DNA of 64,000 nt, from assembly GCA_934133005.1 (NCBI GenBank), contig CAKPAI010000002.1, positions 1 to 64,000 of the forward strand, in the 5' to 3' direction. This DNA comes from an uncultured Clostridia bacterium. Its GTDB lineage: Bacteria; Bacillota; Clostridia; TANB77; CAG-508. The position numbers were made by a program, and so were the translations under genes. This document shows, piece by piece, positions 33,946 to 42,763 of the stretch. Below the pieces are notes generated by a model. It worked only from the letters and a program-made list of their open reading frames with translations. It was not told the origin of the DNA and searched no databases. Every line of letters starts with the position of its first letter. Positions within the stretch are counted from its first letter, which is position 1.

Positions 33946-36399
33946 TTATTCATTTTGAGTTTCTACTGAATTTAACTCTTCCCATCTTTCCTTACTCATT
34001 AGAACTTCTCTTGGTTTACTTCCTTGATATCCTGATATTATACCTCTTTCTTCCATTTGGTCTATAATTCTACCAGCTCTTGCATAACCTACTTTAAATC
34101 TTCTTTGTATAAATGATGTTGACGCTTGTCCTGTCTCCACAACAGTTTGTATTGCTTCATTTAAAAGTGGATCTGCCTCATCATCATCTCCATCTTGCAT
34201 TTCAGCAAGTTCCTTATCTGTTGAATTTGCTTTTTCTATATACTCAGTTATATCGTCTCTATATGTAGTCTCTCCATTTGTGTTAGATTTTAAAAAGTTC
34301 ACTATCTTTTCAACTTCCTTATCATCTATAAATGCACCTTGAATTCTTACAGGCTTTGGAGCGCCTGTTGGGAAAAATAACATATCTCCCTTTCCCAAAA
34401 GCTTTTCAGCTCCAACTTGGTCTAATATTGTTCTTGAATCTACTTGTGAAGAAACTGCAAATGCAATTCTTGATGGAATATTTGCTTTAATTAAACCTGT
34501 AATTACATCTACTGATGGTCTTTGTGTTGCAATTACTAAATGCATTCCAGCAGCTCTTGCTTTTTGTGCTAGTCTACAAATTGCATCTTCAACTTCGCCT
34601 TTTGCAACCATCATTAAATCTGCAAGCTCGTCTATGATTATTACTATATGTGGAAGCTTGCCAAAATTATCTTCATTTGCAATAGCTTCGTTGTATCCTT
34701 TTAGATCTCTTACACCTTTTGATGCAAACATTGAATATCTATTTTCCATTTCTTGTACAGCCCAAGCCAATGCTCCTGCTGCTTTTTTAGGGTCTGTTAC
34801 AACTGGAATTAACAAGTGTGGAATTCCATTATATACTGATAGTTCTACTATTTTAGGATCTATCATTATTAATTTTGCTTCATTTGGTTTTGCTTTGTAA
34901 ATAATACTTGATATTAAAGTATTAATACAAACTGACTTACCTGAACCAGTAGCTCCGGCAATTAATACGTGTGGCATTTTTGCAATATCTGCAACTACCT
35001 CTCCACCAGATACATCTTTTCCAAGTGCAAATGCAAGTTTAGACTTGTGCTCTTTAAATGTATCTGTTTCTAAGATTTCTCTTATATGCACAATTTCACT
35101 TTCTTCATTTGGGACTTCAATTCCAACTGCCTGTTTTCCAGGTATTGGAGCCTCAATTCTTATTGTTTTAGCTGCCAAGTTTAAAGCAATGTCATCAGCT
35201 AAATTAGCAATTTTACTAACTCTCACGCCTTCTGCTGGTTTTAGCTCATACCTTGTAATTGCAGGGCCAACAGATACATTTTCAACCTTTGCAGATACCC
35301 CAAAACTATATAATGTTTTTTGTAATTTTGATGCAGTATCAGCTAAAGCTCTATTTCCTCTAACCGGCTTTTTTCTTGCTTCACTTAATAAGTTTATAGG
35401 TGGAAACTCATAATTTTCATCTTCCACAGCCATTGTATGTTGAAGTTGTAATACCTCTTTTACTCTTTCTTCTTTTTGTTCCTGCTCTTGCTTAAATAAA
35501 GGAGCTTCTATAAATCCTGCATCTTGCGGTTCATCAACTCCAACTGGTTCTTCGATTAAATCTGTCTTTTTCTTCTTTAATCCTTTAGAACTTCCCTCAA
35601 AATTAAATAATTTACTTTTTTCTGGTTCCTTTCCATTTAATCTGATTTGCAATTGCTCTACATCAGATGCAGCTTTTTCTTGTTCTTGTTTTTCTCTTAA
35701 TCTTCTTTCTTTTGCTGTTTCTTTATGGTCATCGCCAACATCTATTCCAATTATTTTTTCTTCTTGGTTGTTTCTTGAAGAAGCTTTCACCTTTGCTATT
35801 TCTTCTCTTTCTTGTTGTTTTGCTTCTTGCTTTTTTAGCTTTCTTTCTTCAGCTTCTTCTATTGCCTCTGAAATTCTATTTACTAAATCAATTCCAAACA
35901 TTGAAACACATAAAGCAATTATACCTCCTACAGCAAGTACAATTGTTCCTACTTTTCCAAGTGAATTTACAAGTGGCATTGTAATTATTGCGCCTACAGC
36001 ACCTCCACCTTCTCCATTAGAGCCTAAATCATAGAATTGATTTATAATATTTTTAAAATCCCTGCCAGCTATTGTTACATCACCATTTGCTATTGCAACA
36101 ACATTTATAATAATAGAAATACATAGCAATATCATTGAAAATTGTAATATCTTTTTGCTCCAAGTGTTTTCTCCCTGATAGGCAATGTATAAAGCCATTA
36201 CAAATACTCCAATTGGCAAAATATATTTTATGTATCCCATTATTCCACCTAAAAATGGGCCAAGTGCTTTTCCTACTGTTCCAGATTCTGTATATATTAA
36301 TATTGTAAGTAGTATACTTGCAATTATCATTACAGCAACTACTACATTTTGATTTATCTTATTTATTTGCTTCTTTTTCTTTCTTCCCCTCTTTGCCAT
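33946..36399 (-). CDS. ftsK: DNA translocase FtsK/SpoIIIE
   Basis: Septum-bound DNA pump for chromosome segregation and, in spore formers, for moving DNA into the forespore. The 817-residue protein has four transmembrane segments in residues 20-165, a Lys/Glu-rich linker, and the motor domain with HVLIAGATGSGKSVCINTLI and IVIIIDELADLMM. The C-terminal gamma winged-helix (TSFIQRRFKVGYARAGRIIDQMEERGIISG) reads oriented DNA motifs. ATG at 36399 (MAKRGRKKKK) follows AGGAGG. The longer frame to 36453 is not supported by a ribosome site. Confidence 0.95.
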   Translation of the reverse strand: MAKRGRKKKKQINKINQNVVVAVMIIASILLTILIYTESGTVGKALGPFLGGIMGYIKYILPIGVFVMALYIAYQGENTWSKKILQFSMILLCISIIINVVAIANGDVTIAGRDFKNIINQFYDLGSNGEGGGAVGAIITMPLVNSLGKVGTIVLAVGGIIALCVSMFGIDLVNRISEAIEEAEERKLKKQEAKQQEREEIAKVKASSRNNQEEKIIGIDVGDDHKETAKERRLREKQEQEKAASDVEQLQIRLNGKEPEKSKLFNFEGSSKGLKKKKTDLIEEPVGVDEPQDAGFIEAPLFKQEQEQKEERVKEVLQLQHTMAVEDENYEFPPINLLSEARKKPVRGNRALADTASKLQKTLYSFGVSAKVENVSVGPAITRYELKPAEGVRVSKIANLADDIALNLAAKTIRIEAPIPGKQAVGIEVPNEESEIVHIREILETDTFKEHKSKLAFALGKDVSGGEVVADIAKMPHVLIAGATGSGKSVCINTLISSIIYKAKPNEAKLIMIDPKIVELSVYNGIPHLLIPVVTDPKKAAGALAWAVQEMENRYSMFASKGVRDLKGYNEAIANEDNFGKLPHIVIIIDELADLMMVAKGEVEDAICRLAQKARAAGMHLVIATQRPSVDVITGLIKANIPSRIAFAVSSQVDSRTILDQVGAEKLLGKGDMLFFPTGAPKPVRIQGAFIDDKEVEKIVNFLKSNTNGETTYRDDITEYIEKANSTDKELAEMQDGDDDEADPLLNEAIQTVVETGQASTSFIQRRFKVGYARAGRIIDQMEERGIISGYQGSKPREVLMSKERWEELNSVETQNE

Positions 36400-36471
36400 T
36401 TGTACTTTTTCCTCCTGTTTCATTTGCTTTTTACCGTTTATATTGTATAACAAATTTTAAAAAATGTATAC

Positions 36472-36502
36472 AAAAAGAAGTAAAATTTTTCATTTTACTT
36501 CT
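36472..36502 (-). terminator. Terminator after the first paralog (repeat copy 1)
   Basis: AGAAGTAAAAT/ATTTTACTTCT stem followed on the minus strand by a short T-run. The same hairpin with its flank recurs at 37747-37777. Confidence 0.75.
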
Positions 36503-36508
36503 TCAAAA

Positions 36509-36988
36509 TTATATTTCCCCCTCTTTTATCTTTTTTATAAAAATAGTATTATCAAACTCTTCAATCACTACAAAATAATACCTTTCTTTTGTATTTTTTC
36601 TAATAAGTAGTTTTATTCTATCTCCAGCGTGAAAATCTGTAATTACAGCATTTTTCCCGTTCATATTTTTTAGTATTGTATTTTTATTTATATGTACAAT
36701 ATATTTAACCGTAAAATATGTTGAGTCTCCAATCTTTACTTTATGCCCATATCCATCTTTAGTCATATAATAATGATCATAATCAAAGTAATCTGCATTC
36801 ACAAGTTCATCACTATCAATTATAATTTTATCTCCGCTATTATCTAGAATAACCCCTGTATAGAATCTATAATTTGCCTTTATATATATTTCCACCATTC
36901 TAAGTGCTACCAGAACTATTGCCAATATTACAATTATTTTTATTAGCTTTTTTACAGTTGCTTTTTGCTTTTCATTTATTTTTTTTAT
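36509..36988 (-). CDS. Anchored small protein, paralog 1, apparent AUA start
   Basis: About 159 residues: a basic N-terminus, one transmembrane helix (LIKIIVILAIVLVALRMVEIYIKANY) and an extracytoplasmic beta-rich domain (FYTGVILDNSGDKIIIDSDELVN ... YGHKVKIGDSTYFTVKYIVHINKNT ... AVITDFHAGDRIKLLIRKNTKERYYFVVIEE). It is roughly two-thirds identical to 37135-37620. A textbook AAGGAGG lies eight bases before ATA at 36988 (then KKINEKQ). No in-frame ATG, GTG or TTG is at a workable distance, and the upstream GTG at 37021 has no ribosome site. Family not recognised. Confidence 0.65.
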   Translation of the reverse strand: MKKINEKQKATVKKLIKIIVILAIVLVALRMVEIYIKANYRFYTGVILDNSGDKIIIDSDELVNADYFDYDHYYMTKDGYGHKVKIGDSTYFTVKYIVHINKNTILKNMNGKNAVITDFHAGDRIKLLIRKNTKERYYFVVIEEFDNTIFIKKIKEGEI

Positions 36989-37134
36989 AGTATCACCCTC
37001 CTTTTTTATTATAGATAACACGGTATTGATATTTATTTTTATCTTATATTTTTACAACGTTTAAGTTCTTTTCTCATTTTTTTACATTATATAATAAGTT
37101 TTTAAAAATGTATATAAAAAATGGAAATACAGCA

Positions 37135-37620
37135 TTATATTTCCCCCTCATTTATTTTTTTTATAAAAATAGCATTATCAAGTTCCTTAATTGTTTCAAT
37201 ATAGTTTCTTTCCTTTGTATTCTTTCTTATAAGTAATTTTACTTTATCTCCTGCATTAAAATCTGTAATTATTGCCTTTTTTCCATCAATGTCTTTTAAT
37301 TTTGTACTTTTATTTATATGTACAATATATTTAAGCGAAGCATATATTGAATCTCCTATTTTAACTTTATGCCCATACCATTCTTTAATTAAGGCATCAT
37401 ATTCTGCATCAAAATAGTCTATATTCATAAGTTCATCACTGTCAATTATAATGTCTTTTCCATCATTATATAAAATTACTCCTGTATAAAGTCTATAATT
37501 TGCTTTTATATATATTTCAATCATTTTAATTGCTATTATTACTATTGCTAATATAATAACTATTTTTACTATTTTCTTTATATTTTGGCTTTTTGTTTTT
37601 TCTTTTATTTCGTTAATAAT
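37135..37620 (-). CDS. Anchored small protein, paralog 2, apparent AUU start
   Basis: About 161 residues with the same plan as its neighbour: transmembrane helix IVKIVIILAIVIIAIKMIEIYIKANYR and beta-rich domain (LYTGVILYNDGKDIIIDSDELMN ... IITDFNAGDKVKLLIRKNTKERNYIETIKELDNAIFIKKI). AAGGAGG is followed by GTGATA and then ATT at 37620 (or ATT at 37617). The in-frame GTG at 37626 touches the Shine-Dalgarno and is too close to be used. The leader, about 100 bases, is nearly the same as that of paralog 1. Confidence 0.65.
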   Translation of the reverse strand: MINEIKEKTKSQNIKKIVKIVIILAIVIIAIKMIEIYIKANYRLYTGVILYNDGKDIIIDSDELMNIDYFDAEYDALIKEWYGHKVKIGDSIYASLKYIVHINKSTKLKDIDGKKAIITDFNAGDKVKLLIRKNTKERNYIETIKELDNAIFIKKINEGEI

Positions 37621-37746
37621 TATCACCCTCCTTCTTTATTTTTAGATAACCCAGTATTATCATTTATTTTCATCTTATATTTTTACAACGTTTAAGTTCT
37701 TTTCCCATTTTTTTACATTATATAATAAAATTTTTTTAATGTATAT

Positions 37747-37777
37747 AAAAAGAAGTAAAATTTTTCATTTTACTTCT
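37747..37777 (-). terminator. Terminator overlapping the stop of 37765-38202 (repeat copy 2)
   Basis: Same AGAAGTAAAAT/ATTTTACTTCT hairpin as at 36472-36502. Together with the preceding bases (from about 37722; compare 36448) it forms a direct repeat of nearly 58 bases. Confidence 0.7.
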
Positions 37778-38202
37778 TTTCTATTATTTTCAATTGTTTT
37801 TAATGCATCTTCTAAAGTTACTTGAATTCCAGCTAGTATACTATCAGCATATGCTTTAGTTCCGTTTGAAATTTCTCTTGCCATATCATTAGCATTCTCA
37901 ATAATTTTATTTTTTTGTTCATAAGCTTTCTTTGTAATTTCATGTTCATCTATCATTGAAATAATTCTGTTTTCTGCTTCTTTTACAATTTGGTCTGCTT
38001 CCTCATTTGCTTTCGCAATTATTCTATCATGCTCTTCTTTTATTACTTTTGCTTGTTTTAACTCTTCTGGTAATTTTAATCTTATTTCTTTTATTATTTC
38101 TAAAACTTCTTCTTTATCTATTACAGCTTTATGCACAAATGGTAATTCTTTACTGTTTTCTAGCATATCCTCAATAGTTTCTAATAATGTGAAAATTTCC
38201 AT
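37765..38202 (-). CDS. Helical coiled-coil protein, F0F1 b-subunit-like helix
   Basis: A 145-residue soluble, almost entirely helical protein. The central region KVIKEEHDRIIAKANEEADQIVKEAENRIISMI has the Ala/Glu/Lys pattern of ATP-synthase b subunits and DivIVA-type coiled coils. The N-terminus (MEIFTLLETIEDMLENSKELPFVHKAVIDKEEVLEII) is typical of a small Clostridia family found next to rsmD. No membrane anchor. Located 61 bases downstream of rsmD. Possible scaffold role; function unknown. Confidence 0.65.
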   Translation of the reverse strand: MEIFTLLETIEDMLENSKELPFVHKAVIDKEEVLEIIKEIRLKLPEELKQAKVIKEEHDRIIAKANEEADQIVKEAENRIISMIDEHEITKKAYEQKNKIIENANDMAREISNGTKAYADSILAGIQVTLEDALKTIENNRKEVK

Positions 38203-38263
38203 TTTTTCTACAATGTTACATTCTTACTCTGTAACATTTTCTCCTTTCTCGCCTTGTATAACT

Positions 38264-38827
38264 TTATACATCTTTTATAAAGATTAGTGATGCTCTTCCA
38301 TATTTTCTTATATCATATATTTTATCTTTTACGTTTATTTCTTCTAATTCCTTTATATCTCTATCTGGTTCATCTGTTTCTATTATTATTTTTCCTTCGA
38401 AATTCAACAATTTTTTATCAATAATTTGTTTTACCGCATTAACTGCTAGATTTTGTTTATATGGCGGATCTATAAATATCAAGTCAATTTTTTTATTTTC
38501 TTTTTCAAGTCTATTTAATAGTTCAGTATAATCTTCATTATAAACTTTTGCTTTATCTAGCATCTTCGTTTTAGTTAAATTTTGCTTAATCATAGCAACT
38601 GCTTCTCTAGATGTGTCACACAAATACGCCTCTTTTGCACCTCTACTTAAAAATTCAATTGCTATTTGTCCACTACCTGCAAATAAATCTAATATTATTT
38701 TTTCTTCTATTTCTCCTTGCAAAATATTGAACAATGATTCTTTTACTCTATCAAGTGTAGGCCTTGTATTTATATCTTCAATAGAATGTAAAACTGTGCC
38801 TCTTGCCCTGCCACTTATTACTCTCAC
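38264..38827 (-). CDS. rsmD: 16S rRNA (guanine-966 N2)-methyltransferase RsmD
   Basis: Methylates G966 of 16S rRNA using SAM. The 187-residue protein has the start MRVISGRARGTVLHSIEDINTRPTLDRVKESLFNIL, SAM-binding ILDLFAGSGQIAIEFLSRGA and the catalytic LIFIDPPY. Full length. GGAGG lies about five bases before the ATG. Confidence 0.95.
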   Translation of the reverse strand: MRVISGRARGTVLHSIEDINTRPTLDRVKESLFNILQGEIEEKIILDLFAGSGQIAIEFLSRGAKEAYLCDTSREAVAMIKQNLTKTKMLDKAKVYNEDYTELLNRLEKENKKIDLIFIDPPYKQNLAVNAVKQIIDKKLLNFEGKIIIETDEPDRDIKELEEINVKDKIYDIRKYGRASLIFIKDV

Positions 38828-38869
38828 AAAGTTCCTCCAAATATGTCAAATTTCTATGTTATATTATAA

Positions 38870-38898
38870 TATATAATATTTTTCTTTTCCATTGTCAA
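38870..38898 (-). promoter_or_regulatory. rsmD promoter
   Basis: Minus strand TTGACA (38893-38898), 17-base spacer, TATATA (38870-38875), in a run with further TATA-like options. Confidence 0.6.
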
Positions 38899-38949
38899 GA
38901 GTTATAATGCAATTGTAACATACATTTAATAGTGCTGTAATAATTTACG

Positions 38950-38981
38950 TAAAAAAATTGAGGCCTTTACCTCAATTTTTT
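38950..38981 (-). terminator. Terminator after divIVA
   Basis: Minus strand AAATTGAGG/CCTCAATTT stem followed by seven T residues, overlapping the divIVA stop. Confidence 0.85.
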
Positions 38982-39432
38982 AATCTTCTTTATTTACTTC
39001 TTTTAATAATTCTAATTGTGATATTAGTAAAGATTCCATTTTTGCTTTATATACATCAAATTGTTTCTGAATATCTTCTAATTCTTTTTTCTTTAATAAT
39101 ATTTGTTGTTCTAATATATTCACATTTTTTTGAGCCTCAGCTTCAGCATTTTTTATAATTTGCTCTGCTTGTTGTTTTGCTACGTTTTTAACATCCTCTG
39201 CTGTTGTTTGTGCCATTATTAAAGTATTATTTAAAGTTGCTTCCATTGAAGAATATTTACTAAGCTTTGCTTCTAGTTCTCCGATTTTATCTTGATAGCT
39301 ATTTCCATCTTTATATAGCTTTTCATAAGATGCTGTTAATTCATCTAAGAAATCATCCACCTCTTCAACACTATATCCATTCATCATTTGCTTAGAAAAT
39401 TTCTTATTTTCTATTTCTAAAGGTGTAATCAT
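38980..39432 (-). CDS. divIVA: Septum-site and polar scaffold protein DivIVA
   Basis: Curvature-sensing coiled-coil protein at septa and poles. The 150-residue protein has the lipid-binding domain (ITPLEIENKKFSKQMMNGYSVEEVDDFLDELTASYEKL) and a long coiled coil (EDVKNVAKQQAEQIIKNAEAEAQKNVNILEQQI). In Firmicutes divIVA follows sepF, as here (29 bases apart). Confidence 0.93.
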   Translation of the reverse strand: MITPLEIENKKFSKQMMNGYSVEEVDDFLDELTASYEKLYKDGNSYQDKIGELEAKLSKYSSMEATLNNTLIMAQTTAEDVKNVAKQQAEQIIKNAEAEAQKNVNILEQQILLKKKELEDIQKQFDVYKAKMESLLISQLELLKEVNKED

Positions 39433-39461
39433 AATTTCTGCCCCCGTTTCATTTTATATAA

Positions 39462-39929
39462 TTAGTTGTTGTTTGAATTTTTTAACCAAGAAACAGATAA
39501 TTTATTTTTTATTTCTTCTCTTGCCATCTCATTTGTTATCTCATAATTAAATGGTGCAATTAAGAATATTGAATTAGATACTTTTTGAATGTGTCCATCT
39601 AAGGCATGAACAGCTCCACTTACAACATCTATTATTCTTCTTGCTACATCTTTATTTACATATTCTAGATTAACAATTACAGATTGCTTATCTTTTAATA
39701 AATCACATATATCTTCAGCTTGGTCAAAAGTAGTAGGTTGTGATATTACCATTCTTATTTGTTGTGCATTTGGCATACTTACTACTTTATTACGTCTTCC
39801 AAATAATTTATTTTCTTTTGCTTCTTCATCTTCTACAACTTCTTCTTCTTCGTTCTCGTATTCTTCTTCATCAGTTTCTGTATCAACTCCAAGTGCACCC
39901 CAAATTTTATTCATAATAGCTCCTGACAT
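39462..39929 (-). CDS. sepF: Cell-division protein SepF
   Basis: FtsZ-binding membrane-associated ring former. The 155-residue protein has an N-terminal amphipathic helix (IMNKIWGALGVD), an acidic linker (ETDEEEYENEEEEVVEDEE) and the globular SepF domain (QQIRMVISQPTTFDQAEDICDLLKDKQSVIVNLEYVNKDVARRIIDVVSGAVHALDG). ATG at 39929 with AGGAGG. A second ATG five codons in also has AGGAG and is possible. Confidence 0.93.
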   Translation of the reverse strand: MSGAIMNKIWGALGVDTETDEEEYENEEEEVVEDEEAKENKLFGRRNKVVSMPNAQQIRMVISQPTTFDQAEDICDLLKDKQSVIVNLEYVNKDVARRIIDVVSGAVHALDGHIQKVSNSIFLIAPFNYEITNEMAREEIKNKLSVSWLKNSNNN

Positions 39930-40053
39930 TTATATAAACCTCCTAATATTTATCGTCCTTTGTAAATTAAAACTTTAGCTATAGTATCTATCTTTTTTAA
40001 TATATTGTCAAGCATTTTGCTAAATGTAATTGTAATTTAATTTTTTAGTAACA

Positions 40054-41364
40054 CTATTGTAACACTTCTTCTCCCGTAGGATTTATCACTATTTCATCAT
40101 ATAAACTGATGTTTTTCATGTTATAAATTTCAGTAGTTGTAAAGTTCATTTGCTTTAATTCATCGTTGCTATATGCCTTAACTATTGAAAATTCGTCATT
40201 TTGTTTCAAAATTTTTACTAGCATTTTATTATAGTAACCGTTTCTGTTTCTAACTACATAATAATGGTCCTTTTCCTCAACTAAAGACGAATTTGGAATC
40301 TTAAATCCTTCTTCGCTCCACCACACAATATCAAATAATATTTTTCTGTAATTTATTAAATCCTCTACATTTTTTTCGATTTGCAAAGTTATTGTCTTTG
40401 AGTCATCAGATTCTGTTATAATATTAGTTACAGTCGCTCTAGTTGTAGTTGAAGCATTTTGCAATCTTATTTGTATTCTGTCTCCATTTTTTACATTTTT
40501 TGCTTCGTCCGAATCAGAATTAAATATTATATAACATATATACCCATTTATTATTTTACCTTTTTCTTCGCTTGAAGCAATAATTTGATTTGTTTTCAGC
40601 TTTAAGTTTTCTAAAAACTCTTTGTTAAATTTATTAAAGTCATCTGTTGTTAAAACACTTTCTAATCCATCTACTCTATATGATACAATTCCACTACTTG
40701 GAGCTTTTACATATTCCGAATTATCGGCTAGTTCTTTTTCATATGTATTTCTTTCATCTATTAGCTTTTTTAACTCTGAACCTGCGGGACTTTGTTCTCC
40801 AGATATTTGTGCTTTTTTGTTAATGTAACTACTCAATTTCTTTTTATACTCTACTATCTTTTGAGTAGATGTAACATCATAATAGCTATCAATTGTACTA
40901 TCAATTTGGCTTTCTAAGAGCTTTATATCACCGGTAAATATCGTACTTTCATTTTCCATTAACTTTTGAATTTGTAAATCCAAATCCGTAATTTTTTTCT
41001 TTAACTCTTCTTCACCTGATGAATAATATCTAAAAATAGACTCATCTTTAGCTGTTTTTTCTCCATCATCTTTAATTTTTATCATCCCGTTTTTGTAGTT
41101 TTTGCCTTGTACTTCAGTTTCTTCTCTTACAATATATCCTATAACTGGTTCATTTTTTGAAAGCTCTCCTCTTGTTACAATATACGTATCTGTTGGATTA
41201 GACACAAACTTTAATACTGCATATATTGCAATAATAAAAATTATTATTATTGCAATTATGCTATATACAATTTTTAATTTATTTATATCTCTTGTTTTAC
41301 TTCTTTTGTGATTTTTATAATAATCTTTTATTATAACTGGTTCAATATTATTATTTTTCTTCAA
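40054..41364 (-). CDS. HlyD-like membrane-fusion protein of the sepF-divIVA neighbourhood
   Basis: A 436-residue protein: cytosolic 28 residues, transmembrane helix (IVYSIIAIIIIFIIAIYAVLKFV), then an extracytoplasmic part. That contains a lipoyl/barrel-like piece (GELSKNEPVIGYIVREETEVQG), a coiled-coil hairpin (EEELKKKITDLDLQIQKLMENEST ... ELKKLIDERNTYEKELADN) and a second barrel half (VKAPSSGIVSYRVDGLE). This is HlyD-type architecture but no transporter is adjacent. The start is TTG at 41364, nine bases after GGAGG, and overlaps the miaA stop by 14 bases. Confidence 0.75.
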   Translation of the reverse strand: MKKNNNIEPVIIKDYYKNHKRSKTRDINKLKIVYSIIAIIIIFIIAIYAVLKFVSNPTDTYIVTRGELSKNEPVIGYIVREETEVQGKNYKNGMIKIKDDGEKTAKDESIFRYYSSGEEELKKKITDLDLQIQKLMENESTIFTGDIKLLESQIDSTIDSYYDVTSTQKIVEYKKKLSSYINKKAQISGEQSPAGSELKKLIDERNTYEKELADNSEYVKAPSSGIVSYRVDGLESVLTTDDFNKFNKEFLENLKLKTNQIIASSEEKGKIINGYICYIIFNSDSDEAKNVKNGDRIQIRLQNASTTTRATVTNIITESDDSKTITLQIEKNVEDLINYRKILFDIVWWSEEGFKIPNSSLVEEKDHYYVVRNRNGYYNKMLVKILKQNDEFSIVKAYSNDELKQMNFTTTEIYNMKNISLYDEIVINPTGEEVLQ

Positions 41365-42280
41365 TTTTGTAATCCTCCAAAATAATGTTAATATTATTTT
41401 GTATATCCGCTTCTCCGTTTAACCATTTTATTTCTTGTATCTTTCTAAACCAAGTAAGTTGTCTTTTGGCATATCTTCTAGTTTCCAGCTTTATTTTTTC
41501 TATCATTTCTTCTTTTGTATAAACATTTTTAAAGTAATCAATAACTTCTTTGTATCCTATTGCTTGTGCTGAAGTATATAGTTTTTCTCCATATTTTTTA
41601 TAGAGTTCTTCTACTTCATTTATAAGTCCTTGTTCTAACATTATATCTACTCTTTTATTTATTCTTGAATATAAGACTTCCCTTGGCATATCAATTGCAA
41701 ATACTCTAAAGTCATAGTTTACTCCGTTTGCTCTTGATTCCTTTTCTAACATAGTTTTAGTTTTTCCTGTTTGATGATATATTTCTAGAACTCTCAGTAT
41801 CCTTTTTTCATCATTCTTGCTTATTTTTTGCATAGCTTCTTCATCTATATATTGAGCTTCTTCATATAATTTTGTAAGTCCTTCGTTATTTACTCTTTCT
41901 TCTAGCTTTTTTCTGTACTCTAAATCAGTTTCAATTTCGGGGTAATCTATTCCATATATTAAAGAATTAACATATAATCCCGTTCCTCCAACAACTATTG
42001 GAACTTTATTTTTAGATAGTATTTCTTTTATTGCTTTTTCAGCTTCTTTTTTATATTCAGAAACGCTATATCTCATAGTAGGCTTTATACATCCTACTAA
42101 ATAATGTTTTATTCCTTGCATCTCTTCTAAAGTTGGTCTTGCAGTTCCAATTAACATTTCATCATATATTTGCATTGAATCGCAAGATACTATCTCACCA
42201 TTTATTTTTTTTGCAAGTTCAACAGAAAGAGCTGTCTTTCCACTTGCAGTAGGGCCACATATAACTATTATTTTTTTCAT
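41351..42280 (-). CDS. miaA: tRNA dimethylallyltransferase MiaA
   Basis: Adds dimethylallyl to A37 of tRNAs reading U-starting codons, producing the substrate of MiaB (5.7-7.1 kb). The 309-residue protein has IIVICGPTASGKTALSVELAKK, SCDSMQIYDEMLIGTARPT, VVGGTGLYVNSL and the C-terminal TRRYAKRQLTWFR. Downstream of mutL, overlapping the HlyD-like gene. Confidence 0.97.
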   Translation of the reverse strand: MKKIIVICGPTASGKTALSVELAKKINGEIVSCDSMQIYDEMLIGTARPTLEEMQGIKHYLVGCIKPTMRYSVSEYKKEAEKAIKEILSKNKVPIVVGGTGLYVNSLIYGIDYPEIETDLEYRKKLEERVNNEGLTKLYEEAQYIDEEAMQKISKNDEKRILRVLEIYHQTGKTKTMLEKESRANGVNYDFRVFAIDMPREVLYSRINKRVDIMLEQGLINEVEELYKKYGEKLYTSAQAIGYKEVIDYFKNVYTKEEMIEKIKLETRRYAKRQLTWFRKIQEIKWLNGEADIQNNINIILEDYKIEEK

Positions 42281-42300
42281 ATAAACAGCTCCTTTCTTTA

Positions 42301-42750
42301 CTATTTTTCATTATTTTGTTCAGTTATTTTATTACCAAAATCAATTATATTTTTCTGTATATTTCTAAAGTAAAAAAATTCTGTAAAAATAAGCACAATT
42401 CCAATTATCAAAGCAATAATCACTCTTTTATTTAGCTTAGCAGTTGTTATAATTTTATCTTTTGCCTTTTCAAAACTTCTTATTAAAAATGGCAATATTA
42501 TTATTACATTTACAGGTACAAATGAGAATGTTATCATATTCTTACTATTGCTACTTACATTTGAATTTTTTATACCTAAAGAGCTAAAGAAATATACACC
42601 TAATGTTATTATATAAATTACACCTATTGCAATCATTGTATATAACATTTTTTTATCTTTGCCTAGTCTTTTACCAAAAGATAAATATGTTGAAAGTATC
42701 GCAACTACATTTGCTATCAATATAAATATATATATTATTGAATCATTCAT
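42301..42750 (-). CDS. Four-helix membrane protein of unknown function
   Basis: A 149-residue hydrophobic protein with four predicted transmembrane segments (SIIYIFILIANVVAILSTYLSF; YTMIAIGVIYIITLGVYFF; MITFSFVPVNVIIILPFLI; VIIALIIGIVLIFTEFFYF) and a short polar C-terminus. No charged residues inside the helices suggest transport. It lies between mutL (13 bases) and miaA (20 bases) in the same transcript. Not recognised. Confidence 0.65.
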   Translation of the reverse strand: MNDSIIYIFILIANVVAILSTYLSFGKRLGKDKKMLYTMIAIGVIYIITLGVYFFSSLGIKNSNVSSNSKNMITFSFVPVNVIIILPFLIRSFEKAKDKIITTAKLNKRVIIALIIGIVLIFTEFFYFRNIQKNIIDFGNKITEQNNEK

Positions 42751-42763
42751 GTTAATTTCACCT

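Noticed and set aside
36472..37777. Repeated hairpins near ftsK as a CRISPR array
   Set aside because: Only two copies, about 1.3 kb apart, with genes between them and terminator-like T-runs.
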